From the NCBI RefSeq assembly GCF_947507565.1, contig NC_089176.1, positions 3,782,001 through 3,846,000 on the forward strand: DNA of 64,000 nucleotides, in the 5' to 3' direction. Below are positions 41,270 to 55,070 of this stretch, one piece after another. Numbering within the stretch: the first letter of the stretch is position 1; each line of letters starts with the position of its first letter. Source of the stretch: Oscarella lobularis. Taxonomy: Eukaryota > Porifera > Homoscleromorpha > Homosclerophorida > Oscarellidae. The position numbers were made by a program, and so were the translations under genes. The notes under the pieces were generated by a model, which saw only the letters and a program-made list of their open reading frames with translations, made no database searches and was not told the origin of the DNA.

Positions 41270-44200
41270 ATGTCGCCGTTATCGCGTCTCGTCATCGTCG
41301 TCGCTCTTCTCGCCGTCGTCTTCGTCATCGCGTCTCGCGGCCAACATCCGCCGTCTGACGCGATTGCGTTCGCCGAAAATCGAACTCGATGCCTCGCTCA
41401 CTGTCTAACCTATAAGGTTTGTCTAAAACGTCGGTCGAGAAATCGTAGTCGACCTAATTCGTTCTTCCTCCAGAGTCCAAACCCTCTCAGCGCCGAAAGA
41501 ACGGCAAGTTCAAACATTTCCCGGGCGACTTCCGCGTCTAGCGAACTTTCTTTTCTTCTCTCGCAGTGCTTCACTATCTGCTACGAAAGGGAAGAAAATG
41601 GAAACATTTTTCGTAATCGAACGCACTGTCGGGCGACGTGCGAGGAAGTGAGTGTGGGACCGCAACGTTTATTTTAGGATCGTTTTCTCAGCGATGGCGG
41701 CCCTATTTAGAGAGCTAAAGCGAACGCGTCTGTCGACGCCTGCGGGGCGTTTTGCCAATTCCTTACGAACACTTCCTTGCAAGGTCATAAAAAAAAAGTT
41801 GAAAAGCCTGTTTTAAATAAAGGATGCGGTTTTATTTTAGTGAACGAAACGAATGGGCATTTAGAGGCGAAGGATTTGAAGGTGAAAGGATCGGATCTCG
41901 AGTGGTCCGAGCACGATGGGACTCGAGACGACGATCACATTGTCTATTTGCCGCGATTTTCCATCGCGAATCAGTCCAATTGGCAGCCACTGTCTCCGCT
42001 GAAGGTAATATTTATTTTAGTTATTTATATATTTATTATTTATTTATTTCAGGGGACCAAAGTCAAGCTTGATCCTCTGCTGGAGAAAAAAACTTTGAAG
42101 TGTGACGTGGTCTATCAATTTCAAGTTGCCGTTTTTCACGAGCTCGGAATGAGGGGAGCATACAGAAATGCAAGCGGATATTATCAAAAGAGTACTTGTA
42201 GTATATATATCATCACGTGACAGCAAAATTTGTTTTCTTATGTAGACTGTCCAAAGACGCAGAAGTGCGAAAACAAAGACAAATGTCTAATTGGCGCGTG
42301 CACAAACTTTACCAAATCTGTCCAAATTCAATTGGACCACGGCAATGATTCATTCTTCGAATGGAATGATGTCAACTGTGCTGACATTGCGGTCAAGAGA
42401 CGAATTACTTGGACCTCGCCGACTATAAAGGAAGGCGTTGACTTTTGCTATGTTCTCCAAGTGAAGGCGGAAGCGAATTGCCAGGAGCACTTTGAGAGAC
42501 GCTGGTTCTTTGTGCCCACGGTATACCGGCAGTCACGCGGTCCTTTGTGTGTTTCATTTGCACGCTGCCTTCTCTCTCTCTCTTGTAGGATTTAAACGAG
42601 GTTTTGGTGGATCAATTGCCATTGGATTGTTCGTTTACAGCGAAGGTGTCTACGTTTTTGGGAAGAGAATAATTGTCTTATTTTTTTCTATTTGCTAGAT
42701 GCACGTGCACGTGGAAAAGAAAGAATTCGTTCATAATAGGCCTAAGGAAGGAGAGAAACGCGACTTGACATTTAGAGTTCTTCGTAAGAAGCTAGAAAGA
42801 TTGTTTAGTGCGTTCCATTGGCGTATTCCTTTTTTCAGCATTGAGTCCTTCATGCCGAAAGATTTCCTATATTCCTAAATTTCTTGAACAAGTGAGAAAT
42901 AATGTCATACTCCAGCTTTCGATCAACATAAGAAGCAAAATGTGGCTCATCATCAAAGGAGAAAACAGAAAACTAACGCGGGAACTATTTCCCAAGAAGC
43001 GAGTAATACTGGATCGATCGCTTCAGGAGCTTTGCTATCCTGTCAATGTAACGGTACGTAGTTTAGTGGAAATGAGAAATGACCATTTATTGACGATCTC
43101 TTAGTTTTATGTAACAGATCGTCAGGGAATGCAGTACACGCTTAAAAACGAAATTTTGAACAGCCCTTGTATGTTGTCAGCGTACCACAACGCTCAATCA
43201 GTATTTATACTTCTCTTTCTCTATTAATTAAAAGGTCCAACGACGGCGGAAAAGCCCACTTTGTCAGTCAATACGATGACGTCGTCGCCACCGACGCTCA
43301 ATTCTACAAGTATGATTGTTCTGCCGTGAAAAACTAGAGGCACAAGAATTTTTCTTTATTACAGATACTACAGATACCACGGTGACGATTGTCACGCCGT
43401 CTCGAAATCCAACGACGCCAAGTTCTGGCTTGACTCCGAGTCACAGTTTAACCACGACTCCCAGCTTGACTCCAAGTCCAAGCTTCAGTCCAAGTTCCAG
43501 CTCTAGTCCAAGTTTCAGCTCTAGTCCAGGTTTCAGCTCAACTCCAAGTCCTAGCTTGACTCCAACTCCCACCTTGACTTCAACACCGTTCGTTACTGGT
43601 ACGTTTATTTGCGTAACGAAATCGAATCATAATCTGACGGAATCTTCAATCGTTCTCATTGTTTCTCTTGTCTTGCAGACGCGCCTAAAGATCCGTCGCC
43701 GTCCTCTCAATTGCATATCATTATTTCCGTCATCGGTGGTTCTCTTCTCTTTGTCCTGCTTATCGTCATCGTTTCCGCCGCCTATGTTCATCGAGAAAAG
43801 CGTCGCTATACGCAGAGAAGTCGCGTATTTGAACTGTCCAAGTATAAGCCGCCCGTGCTGACGCCGCCCGTTTTTAATCCCGTCAATCCGCCCGACGAGT
43901 GGGAACTCGATCCCGACGACGTGACGCTGCTCGAAGTGATTGGCGAGGGCTTTTTCGGCGTCGTACTCAAAGCGCAGGTCTTTCACAAGCCGTCGCCGCG
44001 ATGGATGGTGCGAAGTCGAATGAACTCGTCAGTGCGAAGCAATTCAAGCAGACGGAGGAGCAGCAGGAGCAGCAGCGTCGATGGAAAGCAAACGATCAAG
44101 TCAGTTGTCGCTTGTAAAATGTTGAAAGGTGAGCGGCAAACGTGCAAATAGAAGTAATAGTATTTGATATTTTATTCTTTTCAGAGACTGGGACCGTTGA

Positions 44201-45530
44201 GCATCAGGCTGACTTGATGGAAGAAATCAAGCTGATGAAAAAAATTGGACAGCACCAGCACATCGTCAGCATGCTCGCCTGCATAACGAGAAATCATCCG
44301 GTGTGTCTCATCGTCGAATTCTGTCCCCACGGCGACCTTCTCAACTATCTCAAGAAAGGAAGACCCGGTGTAAGTAGATGAGATATCATTGGAGACTATT
44401 TTTTTATTGCAATGGGTTTCTTGTAGTGGTGTTCGGATAGTCGACGACAGTCCGGTGTTAGCCGTTTGAAGCCGAATGTCGTCGACGAGGCAAGCGGCAA
44501 AAATTGCTTAATAAGTTAAATTATTAATAATTGTTTATTTTTAGGGTTATGTGCCCATGAGACGTCGCGAGCCGTCGCACCATTACATCAACGTGTCAGA
44601 CGAAGGAAAGGAGGACAAGAGCAAAGATAAGGATAAGGATAAGGATGACGAGTTGGTGGAGTTTACGGCTTCGGATCTCTTGTCATTTGCCTGGCAAATT
44701 GCCTCGGGAATGGTAAGCACAGTTGACGCGTTTAAAAATGACTATTTGAGCCTCGATTCTAAGGAATATTTGGCCGCCAATGGTCTCGTTCATCGCGACT
44801 TGGCCTGTCGAAATGTTCTCGTTTTGGAGAACAAGCTTCTCAAAGTGTCCGACTTTGGATTGACGAGAGCTGTTCACCAGGACGGCATCTATCCTCAAAA
44901 AACAACGCGTCGTCTCCCGTTTCGATGGATGTCCGTCGAAGCCATCACCGACCGCGTTTTCACCGAACAGAGCGACGTGTAAGAGAAAACAAAGTGCGGG
45001 CACGTGGCATTTTTAATGGGATTTTTTTATTAGATGGTCGTTTGGAGTTGTCATGTGGGAGATATGCACTCTAGGCAGTTTCCCCTATCCGTCTGTTTCT
45101 AGTAGAGATCTTCTGTCCCACGTGCGTAAAGGCAATCGTCTCGATTGTCCAGAAAACTGCTCCGAAGAACTGTAAGTCCTTCTGTTTTAATTGTTAGCAA
45201 TTCAATGCTCTTTTTCTTCTTAGATATAGAATGATGTCTCAGTGCTGGCACACCGATCCGGGAAAGCGTCCCGCTTTCAGTCTTCTCTCGCTGCAACTTG
45301 GAAGCATGCTTGAAGCAGAACGTCCAACGAAATACCTCAATCTCGATTTTTCCTATTCTTATCCTTTTTGGGATCTGGAATCGATGGGGGAAACGGGATC
45401 GGGGAGTGTAGAAAGCGCTGGAAAAACCGCTCCTGAAGTCGACTCGCCTGTCAAGGTTACGCTCGGGGAGATGCCTGACGTGAAGAGCAGTTCGTCAGAA
45501 AAGAATGACACGTTCTCTTCTCCGGTATAG
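41270..45530 (+). CDS. receptor tyrosine kinase R1
   Basis: Twenty exons from 41270-41416 to 45224-45530 sum to 1,054 residues. Order: signal peptide, a Cys-rich N-terminal domain (exons 1-6), one ectodomain module (exons 7-11; RRITWTSPTIKEGVDF, then WLIIKGENR), a Ser/Thr/Pro stalk (exon 13), a transmembrane helix in exon 14 (SVIGGSLLFVLLIVIVSAAY), then the kinase. Active-site motifs are all present: GEGFFGVV, VACKML, HRDLACRNVLV, DFG, RWMSVEA and SDVWSFG. The kinase insert carries YVPM and YINV, predicted phosphotyrosine docking sites. About 45 Ser/Arg-rich residues sit between strands 2 and 3. Ligand unknown. Introns after exons 2 and 16 use GC donors. Confidence 0.85.
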
Positions 45531-45901
45531 AAGTACAATGTAATTTTTTTTCTTTACAGACTTTATGTTTTGATACCGCACCGGTAATTAGATGCTGCTG
45601 TATCTCAGAATTTGCTATTTAATTAAAAATTCTTATTTGGCCTAAGCAATTGCTTAGATATTAAAATGAGAATGGCCGCTGTTAAAGGCTTTCCTGTTGC
45701 GATGCAGTAGGAAACCGGAAACAGCGAATTTTTTACGTCGATCCGGGCTTCAATCGCTACCCCGTATTGGCTCTTTTCCTCGTCGTTTTGTCTAGAAATT
45801 TAAAGAGATGGGCCGAAGAAAAACAAAGGAAGTGGACAAAGAGACAAAAGCGGGGTACGGGGCACCTGTCTCATCAGAACTATAACCCCCTGAGCGCGTG
45901 T
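45531..45901. other. R1-R2 spacer
   Basis: R1 3' flank and R2 promoter region. It is closely repeated at 55071-55423 between R3 and R4, marking the crossover that built the array. No gene. Confidence 0.65.
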
Positions 45902-48900
45902 ATGTTGCAGTTTTCGCTTCTCGGCATCGCGGTCGCTTTCGTCGCCGTCATCGCGTCTCGCGACCAATATCTGTCGTTGCCGTCGTCTGACGCGATGGCG
46001 TTCGCCGAAAATCGAACTCGATGCCTCGCTCACTGTCTAACCTATAAGGTTTGCCTAAACGTCGGTCGAGAAATCGTAGTCGACTCAGTTCGCTCTCTTC
46101 CAGAGTCCAAACCCCCCCAGTGTCATCGCGGCAAGTTCAAACATTTCCCGGGCGACTTCCGCGTCTAGCGAACTTTCTTTTCTTCTCTCTTTTTTTCTCT
46201 CGCAGTGCTTCCCTGTTTGCTATGAAAGCGAAGAAAATTGGAACATTTTTCGGAATGGAACGCACTGTCGGGTGACGTGTGAGGAAGTGAGTGTGTTTAT
46301 TTTTCATATTGCTTTCTTAGCAATGGGGTTCTGATTAGGAAGCTAAAGCGAACGCGTTTGTCGACGCCTGTGGGACGTTTTGTCAATTCATTACGAACAC
46401 TTCCTTGCATGGTCATAACAAAAAAAGATAGAAAAACGAAGCCTGTTTTATATAAGGTCGTGGTTTTATTTTAGTGAACGAAACAAATGGGCATTTAGAG
46501 GTGGAGGATTTGAAGGTGAAAGGATCGCATCTCAAGTGGTCTGATCACGACGGGACTCGTGACGACTATCACATTGTCTATTTGCCACGATTTTCCATCG
46601 TGAATCAGTCCAATCGGCAGCCGCTGTCTCCACTGCTGGTTATATTTATTTTATGTATTTATATATTTATTATTTATTTATTTTAGGGGACCAAAGTCAA
46701 GCTTGATCTTCTACTAGAGAATAAAATTTTGAAGTGTGGCGTGACCTATCAATTTCAAGTCGCCGCTTTTCACGAACGCGGAGTGAGGGGAGCATATAGA
46801 AATGCAAGCGGCGAGTATCGAAAGGGTGATTACAATATATACATTGCACGTGAAAACAAAAGTTGATTTGTTTTCTCTTAGATTGTCCAACGGCAAAGAA
46901 GTGCGACAAAAGAAGGGACTGTCTCGGCGCGTGCGCAAACTTTAACCACTCCATCCAAATCCAATTGGACAGCGGCAATGATTCTTCCTTACAATGGAAT
47001 GATGTTGACTGCACCAAAGTTGCGGTGCAGAGACGAATCACGTGGACCAAACTGGAGCTGAAGAAAAACATTGACTTTTGCTATGTTCTCCACGTGAAAG
47101 CGGCGGGAAATTGCCAGGATCACTTTTCGAGACGTTGGTTCTTCGTGCACACAGTATACCGGCAGTCACGTGGTTCATTGTACGTGGCATTTGAACGCGT
47201 TCTCTTGTAGGATGCAAGCGAGGTTTGGGTGGATCAATTGCCACTCGATTGTACGTTTACAGCAAAGGTGTCTACGTTTTTTGGGTAGAGAATCGTTCTC
47301 TTATTTCTATTTGTTAGATGTACGTGCACGTGGAAAGGAGAAGCCACGTTATTACTAAGCCGAACGACGGACAGAAACTCGACTTGCCATTTAGGGTTCC
47401 TCGTAAGAAGCTAGAAAGATTATCTAATGCGTTCAATTGCGTATTCCTTTTTCAGCACTGAGCCCTTCATGTCAAACGATTTCCTATAGTTCTAAGTTCC
47501 TTGATCAAATGAAAACTGGCGTCATACTCCAGCTTTCAATCAGCGTAAGAAGTCAGATGTGGCTCAACATCAAAAACGCAAAAGGAGCTGAAGTAAAGCG
47601 CCCGCTAATTGCGGACAAGCAATTAGTGCATTCATTCCAAGACCTTTGCACGCCTCTCACCGTAACGGTACGTAGTTGAATTTTGAAAGGGGAAACACTC
47701 TCTCTATTGATAATCTCTTCAGTTTTATGTAAAAGATCGTCAGGGAAAGCAATACACGCTTACTAAAAGCGGAACTTTGAACGGCCCTTGTATGTTGTCA
47801 GCGTACCACAACGCTCAATCAGTATTTATACTTCTCTTTCTCTACTAAAAGGTCCAACGACGGAACCTTCGACGGAGGGCATAGCTAGTACGACAAAATC
47901 TTCTTGTGCGTTTTGTTTCACGACAATCAATAGAAGATTGAGATTAAATTTTCTCATAGATACTACTACAACGTGGGTCGGTTTGAGTCAAAATCCTACG
48001 AGGCCGCCCACAGCACGGAAGTGCTTCAATTTTACGGATTGTGTGGGCTTCCGCGATACGTACGAGTTCTTTGGAATCCGACTGGACAGTGACGGCAACA
48101 ATTTGTGGAATGATGACTGCACCGTAGTGAATAGGCGAATCACGTGGACTACAATACCGCAGACGGACGTTGACTTCTTTTATCTTCACGTAAAGGCGGT
48201 AGATAAGGATTGCATGCAGTTATTTCCTCCTCGCTGGTACTCCGTGCCCAAGGTATGCTGTTCTTGCAATCACGTCTCTGATGTCTTCACTTTCGTTGGC
48301 ATAGGACGTAAAAGAGGTTTTGGTAGAAAAATTGATGCCGGATTGTACATTCGAGACAGAGGTACTGTATCTGTAATTATAATTGTAGACTTATTTTTTA
48401 TCGATCATTAGTTGCGCGTGTATGGGATGAGGTTCACTTCCAGTGAACAAAAGGACTACAACTTGACATCATTTTCTGTTCCCAGTAAGAGGGACCAAAT
48501 AACGTTAACTTGCTAATACGTACGTTTCTCCGTTATTTTCCAGTCTTGAGCGATAACTGTAAAAATGTTACCTACAATTTCGAATTTCAGTCGACTTCAA
48601 TTAAGGACGATGTCCTATTGAGTATGAGTGTCGAAGCAAGAAGCAAAATGTGGCTCACAGTCAAAAGCGACGATAGAGAAACGAATAGACCGTTACCTGC
48701 AAGGAGCAACTCAATTCGGACATTAATAAAGGCCTGCGCACCAGTCACCGTAACGGTACGTAGTCAAATTTTGAAAGGAGAAACACTCCCTCTATTGATA
48801 ATCTCTTCAGTTTTATGTAGAAGATCGTCAGGGAAAGCAATACACGCTTAAAAGGGAAACTTTGCAAAGCCCTTGTTCTACGGTGCAGAAGTGCTCCAAT

Positions 48901-51900
48901 TTCAGGGATTGTGTGGGCTTCCGCGATAATTACGAGTTCTTTGGAATCCAACTTAACAGCACCGGCAACAATTCGTGGCATCCTTTCTGCACGGGGGTGG
49001 ACAGACGAATCACGTGGACCACAATACCAGAAACGGACGTCGACTTTTTTTATCTTCACGTCAAGGCGGTGGAGCAGGATTGCATGAAGTTATTTCCTTC
49101 TCGCTGGTATTCCGTGCCCAAGGTATGCTGTCCTTTAAATCACGTGATGTCTTCTTTTTTGGAGCATTGTCTAGAACGTGAACGAGGTTTTGGTAGAGAA
49201 TGTGATACCGAATTGTGCATTCGAAGCAGAGGTACTGTATGTATGTTTTAATTATAATCGCATCTGTTACTCCTTTTATTGTTAGCTGGGCGTGTATGAC
49301 ACGAGGTCAAATGCCGGTAAAGAGAAGGAGAATAATTTGACATTTTCTGTTCCCAGTAAGAAGGACCGGATAGCAATGAAATTGTTTTAATTGCGATTGT
49401 CTAGTCTTGAGTGATACGTGTCAAGAGATTTCATACAGTCCCGTATTTCAGACTCTTGGCTCCTCGGATCAAGTCCCATTCCGAGTTATTGTCACAGCAA
49501 GTGGAAGCGGAAAATGGCTCAAAATCATAAGTGCAGGTGGTAATCAATTAGCAATGAAAGTACCTGCAAGCAGCAAGCCAATAGCAAGTCCTTGGACTAT
49601 TCGAAAGGCCTGCGCGCCAGTCACCGTAACGGTATACATGTATATTGAAATTAGACAATTCTTCCATTGGGAATCTCTTCAGATTTATGTAAGGAATCAT
49701 CAAAGAAAGCGGTACACGCTTAAAAGGGAAACTTTTCAAAGTCCTTGTTCTACGGTGCGGAAGTGCTCTGATTTCACGGATTGTGTGGGCTTCCGCGATA
49801 ATTACGAGTTCTTTGGAATCCAACTTAACAGCACCGGCAACAATTTGTGGTATCCTTACTGCACGGGGGTGGACAGACGAATCACGTGGACCACAATACC
49901 AGAAACGGACGTCGACTTTTTTTATCTTCACGTCAAGGCGGTGGAGCAGGATTGCATGAAGTTATTTCCTTCTCGCTGGTATTCCGTACCCAAGGTATGC
50001 CGTCTTTGCAATCACGGGATGTCTTCACTTTCGTTGGCATAGGGTGCGAACGAGGTTTTGGTAGAGAATGTGATACCGAATTGTGCATTCGAAGCAGAGG
50101 TACTGTATGTATGTTTTAATTATAATCGCATCTGTTACTCCTTTTATTGTTAGCTGGGCGTGTATGACACGAGGTCAAATGCCGGTAAAGAGAAGGAGAA
50201 TAATTTGACATTTTCTGTTCCCAGTAAGAAGGACCGGATAGCAATGAAATTGTTTTAATTGCGATTGTCTAGTCTTGAGTGATACGTGTCAAGAGTTTTC
50301 ATACAATCCCATATTTCAGACTCTTGGCTCCTCGGATCAAGTCTTATTCCGAGTTATTGTCACAGCAAGTGGAAGCAGAAAATGGCTCAACATCACAAAT
50401 GCAGGTGGTGATCAATTAACAAGGGAAGTACCTGCAAGCAGCAAGCCAATAGCAAGTCCTTGGACATTTCAAAAGGCCTGCGTGCCAGTCACCGTAACGG
50501 TATACATGTATATTGAAATTAGACAATTCTTCCATTGGGAATCTCTTCAGATTTATGTAACGAATCATCAAGGAAAGCAGTACACGCTTAAAAGGGAAAC
50601 TTTTCAAAGTCCTTGTTCTACGGTGCGGAAGTGCTCTGATTTCACGGATTGTGTGGGCTTCCGCGATAATTACGAGTTCTTTGGAATCCAACTTAACAGC
50701 ACCGGCAACAATTTGTGGTATCCTTACTGCACGGGGGTGGACAGACGAATCACGTGGACCACAATACCGCAAACGGACGTCGACTTCTTTTATCTTCACG
50801 TCAAGGCGGTGGAACGTGATTGTATGAAGTTATTTCCTTCTCGCTGGTATTCCGTGCCCAAGGTATGCCGTCTTTGCAATCACGGGATGTCTTCACTTTC
50901 GTTGGCATAGAACGTGAAAGAGGTTTTGGTGGAGAAAGTGATACCGAATTGTACATTCGAGGCAGAGGTACTCATGTGTGTTATTGTTTTACCTGTTACT
51001 TTTTCCTATTGTTAGATGGGCGTGTATGACAGAAGGTCGAATGCCGGTAAAAAGAAGAAGATCAATGTTCCCAGTAAGAAGGACCGGATAGCAATGAAAT
51101 TGTTTTGATTGCGATTGTCTTCGTCAATTGCTAGTCTTGAGCGATACGTGTCAAGAGATTTCGTACAATACCATATTTCAGACTCTTGGCTCCTCGGATC
51201 AAGTCCTATTCCGAGTTAATGTCGAAGCAAGTGGAAACAGAAAATGGCTCAACATCACAAGTGCAGGTGGTGATCAATTAACAATGGAAGTACCTGCAAG
51301 CAGCAAGCCAATAGCAAGTCCTTGGACATTTCAAAAGGCCTGCGCGCCAGTCACCGTAACGGTATACATGCATATTGAAATTAGAAGAGGCACTTCTTCT
51401 ATTGAGAATCTTCAGTTTTATACAAGGAATGATCAGTATACGGTGATAAATGAAACTTTGCAAAGCCCTTGTATGCCGGGTGTACGCTTATAACTTACAT
51501 GCAGTCAAATGCTATTTTACAAAGGTCCAACGACGGGTCCAACGACGGGTCCAACGACGGGTCCAACGACGGGCCCAACGACGGGTCCAACGACGGGTCC
51601 AACGACGGGTCCAACGACGAATCCGACGATGGGTCCAACAACGAATCCGATGACAGGTCCAACGACGGGAACGTCGTCGCTAGGTATTTGCGGATTTACA
51701 TGACCTGTAGAAGAGAAAATGCTAAAAATTAGATCGTTTTTCTCGTTTTTTTTTGCAGATACGTCGATATCTCAATCAACAATCATTGTTTCCATAATCG
51801 TTTCGTTTGTTCTCTTCGTCCTGCTCATCGTCGTCGTTGCCGTTGTCTGCGTCCGTCGTGAAAGGCGCCGCGCCGCGAAAAGTCGTCGTCGACTACAGGC

Positions 51901-53542
51901 GTTGAATCCCCCTTCCTCTGATTCCGTCGAGCCGGCAATAAAACCGCTCGACGACGAGTGGGAAATCGATCGCGGCGATCTCATGTTGCTCGAAAAGATC
52001 GGCGAAGGCTTTTTTGGCGTCGTTCTGAAAGCCAAGGTCTTTCACAGACAACCACTGGAGTCCCAACGCTGGATGGTGCGGCGAAGTCGAACTGGGACCA
52101 ATATTGGCGGCAATGAAACTAAATCAATTGTGGCTTGTAAAATGTTAAAAGGTAACGTCACTTTTTAATTTAATTAAAATCGAGCTCGAACGTTCACTTC
52201 AAAATAAAAATAGGGACTCTTCACGAGGCTGATTTCATGGAGGAAATCCGTTTGATGAAACTAATCGGACAGCATCGACACATTGTCAGCTTTCTTGCAT
52301 GCTTAACGAAAAGTCAGCCGATGTGCCTTATAGTTGAATACTGTTTGCACGGCGACCTTCTCAACTATCTCAGAAAACGAAGACCTGGGGTAGATAGAAG
52401 ATGAACGCTCGTTCATATATCATATTATTTTATAGTGGCATTCAAAAGATGAACCGCTCTCGGGTGACTCGGGTCTACATACAGTCCGCTCTAATTTGAA
52501 AAGCCTTGAAGAGGCACGTAATTCTATTTTTAGAATTTTTTATCAGGAAAACAATTGTGTAATAGGACGGAATGAAGTCGGATGACGAGAAAAAGAACGA
52601 CGAAAAGGATAAGAATGTTGGACTGGAATTTTCCGCTTCTGATCTCCTGTCGTTTGCGTGGCAAGTGGCATCGGGAATGGTGCGAACGAGCCTATTTTTC
52701 TTTCATTTATACGTAGTAAAATTGTTTTGAACCATCAGGAATATCTGATTGGAAAAGGTGTCGTTCATCGCGACTTGGCCTGTCGGAATGTGCTCGTTTG
52801 CGGAAACAAACTACTCAAGGTGTCCGACTTTGGACTGGCGAGAGCGGTCTACAGAGACGGCACATATTATCAAAAGACAACGAAGCGTCTCCCACTCCGA
52901 TGGATGTCCATCGAGGCCATTACAGACCGCGTCTTCACTGAACAGAGCGACGTGTAAATTTAAATATTTATCACGTACTGTACACGTGTAATTTCTGTCG
53001 TCATTTTTAGATGGTCGTTTGGAATCGTTATGTGGGAGATATGCACTCTAGGTAAGACTTTGTTTCTTTTGCTTCTGTCTCGAAAATCTTTTTGTTGTAC
53101 AGGAAGTTTTCCCTATCCGTCGATTTCATGCAAGGATCTTTTGTTGCATGTTCGCGAGGGCAATCGCTTATCTTGTCCAGAAAACTGTTCTGAAGAACTG
53201 TAAGTAATACATGTACGTGCAGAGAAAGACTCAGAGAGCGCTCTAAATTCTTTTGTTAGATACGGACTGATGCTCGAGTGCTGGAATGTTAATCCAGGAA
53301 AGCGTCCCTTGTTTGCCTTTCTCTCAGAGCGGCTAGGAAGCATGCTTGAAGCCGAAGGATCGTCCAAGTATCTGAATCTCAATTTTTCCTATTTGTATCC
53401 AGTGTGGGATTTGGAGTCGAAAGAGGAAACGACGGGTTCAGATTCGGAGACGTCAGGAAGCGTTAGAGAGGAGGCTGGTATGTTGAAGGAAAGGTATGTT
53501 TGCAGTAGCTCGTTAATAGCGAGAGAAACCACTGTCTTTTGA
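45902..53542 (+). CDS. receptor tyrosine kinase R2 with amplified ectodomain
   Basis: Thirty-eight exons sum exactly to 1,869 residues. Signal peptide and N-terminal domain (45902-46825) are as in R1. Five ectodomain modules follow, starting at 46882, 47960, 48811, 49683 and 50551; each has a first half (C-VGFRD-YEFFGIQL, RRITWTTIP-TDVDFFYLHVKAV, RWYSVPK) and a second half (LSDTCQEISY, KWL, APVTVT). A GPTT-repeat stalk (51525-51683) and a membrane helix in exon 51759-52151 lead to the kinase: GEGFFGVV, VACKML, HRDLACRN, DFG, RWMSIEA, SDVWSFG. The kinase insert is Lys/Asp-rich with no YVPM or YxNx. GC donors are predicted at 46131 and 52514. Joining all modules in one transcript is inferred from unbroken phase. 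Confidence 0.75.
48811..51470 (+). repeat. tandem ectodomain modules of about 870 bp in R2
   Basis: Blocks starting at 48811, 49683 and 50551 each contain four exons (about 312, 57, 58-70 and 227 nt) and their introns. The second and third are nearly identical even in introns, indicating recent duplication or conversion. A partial copy continues to 51470. Confidence 0.85.
51525..51665 (+). repeat. 12-bp minisatellite encoding a GPTT stalk
   Basis: GGTCCAACGACG repeats about eight times exactly, then with variants (AATCCGACG, ATGGGTCCA). It encodes Gly-Pro-Thr-Thr units next to the membrane of R2, a likely O-glycosylated spacer of variable length. Confidence 0.9.
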
Positions 53543-53794
53543 TTGGAATTATAGTCAGTTTGCCAGATTTAGTGCACGTGTCTTTCTGAAGATTAGCAGT
53601 AGAGTGCGTGATGTGCAAGTCATAAGAAACGAAATTTTAAATGTTGCACAACTTTCGCCAACGACACGTGCTCGCCCTGGTAAAATTACAGTAGTTTTGA
53701 TCAGCATCCGGGCGCCAAGCAGACACGTCATTCTGAATGACATTAGAGATCTTCGTTTCCTCTGCTCCGCACTCGATTATCTGGTCGTCAAACG

Positions 53795-55070
53795 ATGTCG
53801 TACACGATGCCACGACTCTGGCTCACCTTAGCCTTTGCTGCCGTTATCGCGAACGCCTTCGTGGACGCCTCATTGGAAAAAGCGTCGCCCGATCTCATCG
53901 AGACAGCCGAAAAGCAGACGCAATGCATCGCATATTGCCTATCGAACAAAACAGATTGCACAGACGAGGTAGGAGAAGCAAGGAGAGGGCCCTCGAGCTG
54001 AAACGCACCCCTTTCTATTCTTATCGCGGCTTTTCGTGCATATTGAACGAAAAAAGGCTGTGGCTTCATTGTTTTCTTTTCTAGCCGAGTCCAACTCCTC
54101 TCCAAGACGCCGAACGAACGCAAGGTCGTTTTTCTCAGTGCACGAATTTGTGCACGGAAGCGTGCAAGGAAGTGAGGAAACGTTGGCGTATTCATCGAAT
54201 GAATGCTTTTAACGTCAGATCCGGTTTAGAATAACAAAACCACATCCGCCGCCGCCGGCAACGTTTGCGGTTCATTATGCAATTTCGCGACGCCGCCGAC
54301 TATTTGGCGAGGAAGTGCGGCACACCGCGGCGCGGATATGTGTCTTTATTTATCGCGGTTTCTTTCTCAGTGAGCGATAATAGTCTGCGGTTAGACGACG
54401 ACTCGATTCTGCGCTGGGATCCTCCTTGGGGAAATGGTAGTCACGATATTGTCTATTTGCCTTTCGTCGCAAAAGTAGGGAGTCCGAAGTGGAAGCGTTT
54501 GGAAACTCAGCTGGTAAAACAATCACTTATAATATAATTAGATTCTTAGTTTCCTTTAGGAAGCGACTGTTGATATTCGTCGACTTGTTGACGAATTGGA
54601 ATGCATGAATTCCGAGTCGACGCCTATGGCAAAAAAGGAACGCAATCTACGAAAGTGACGTACACTAAAACAAGAAATTCTTATCAAAAAGGTAAGCATG
54701 AGAATCAATAGATAGATTTAAAAATTAAACATGTGTGCAATTCAATGCTCTTTTTCTTCTTAGATATAGAATGATGTCTCAGTGCTGGCACACCGATCCG
54801 GGAAAGCGTCCCGCTTTCAATCTTCTCTCGCTGCAACTTGGAAGCATGCTTGAAGCAGAACGTCCAACGAAATACCTCAATCTCGATTTTTCCTATTCTT
54901 ATCCTTTTTGGGATCTGGAATCGATGGGGGAAACGGGATCGGGGAGTGTGGAAAGCGCTGGAAAAACCGCTCCTGAAGTCGACTCGCCTGTCAAGGTTAC
55001 GCTCGGGGAGATGCCTGACGTGAAGAGCAGTTCGTCAGAAAAGAATGACACGTTCTCTTCTCCGGTATAG
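53795..55070 (+). pseudogene. chimeric receptor kinase pseudogene R3
   Basis: The 5' part (53795 to about 54736) matches the first five exons of R5, including the signal peptide MSYTMPRLWLTLAFAAV. From about 54737 it switches to the last exon and 3' flank of R1 (copy of 45203 onward). Transmembrane segment and most of the kinase are absent. A 10-bp deletion near 54606 relative to R5 shifts the frame. It is a product of unequal crossing-over and is unlikely to make a useful protein. Confidence 0.82.

Noticed and set aside
51525-51665. Regular repeats that might suggest a CRISPR array
   Set aside because: They are contiguous 12-bp coding units without spacers, in an animal gene.
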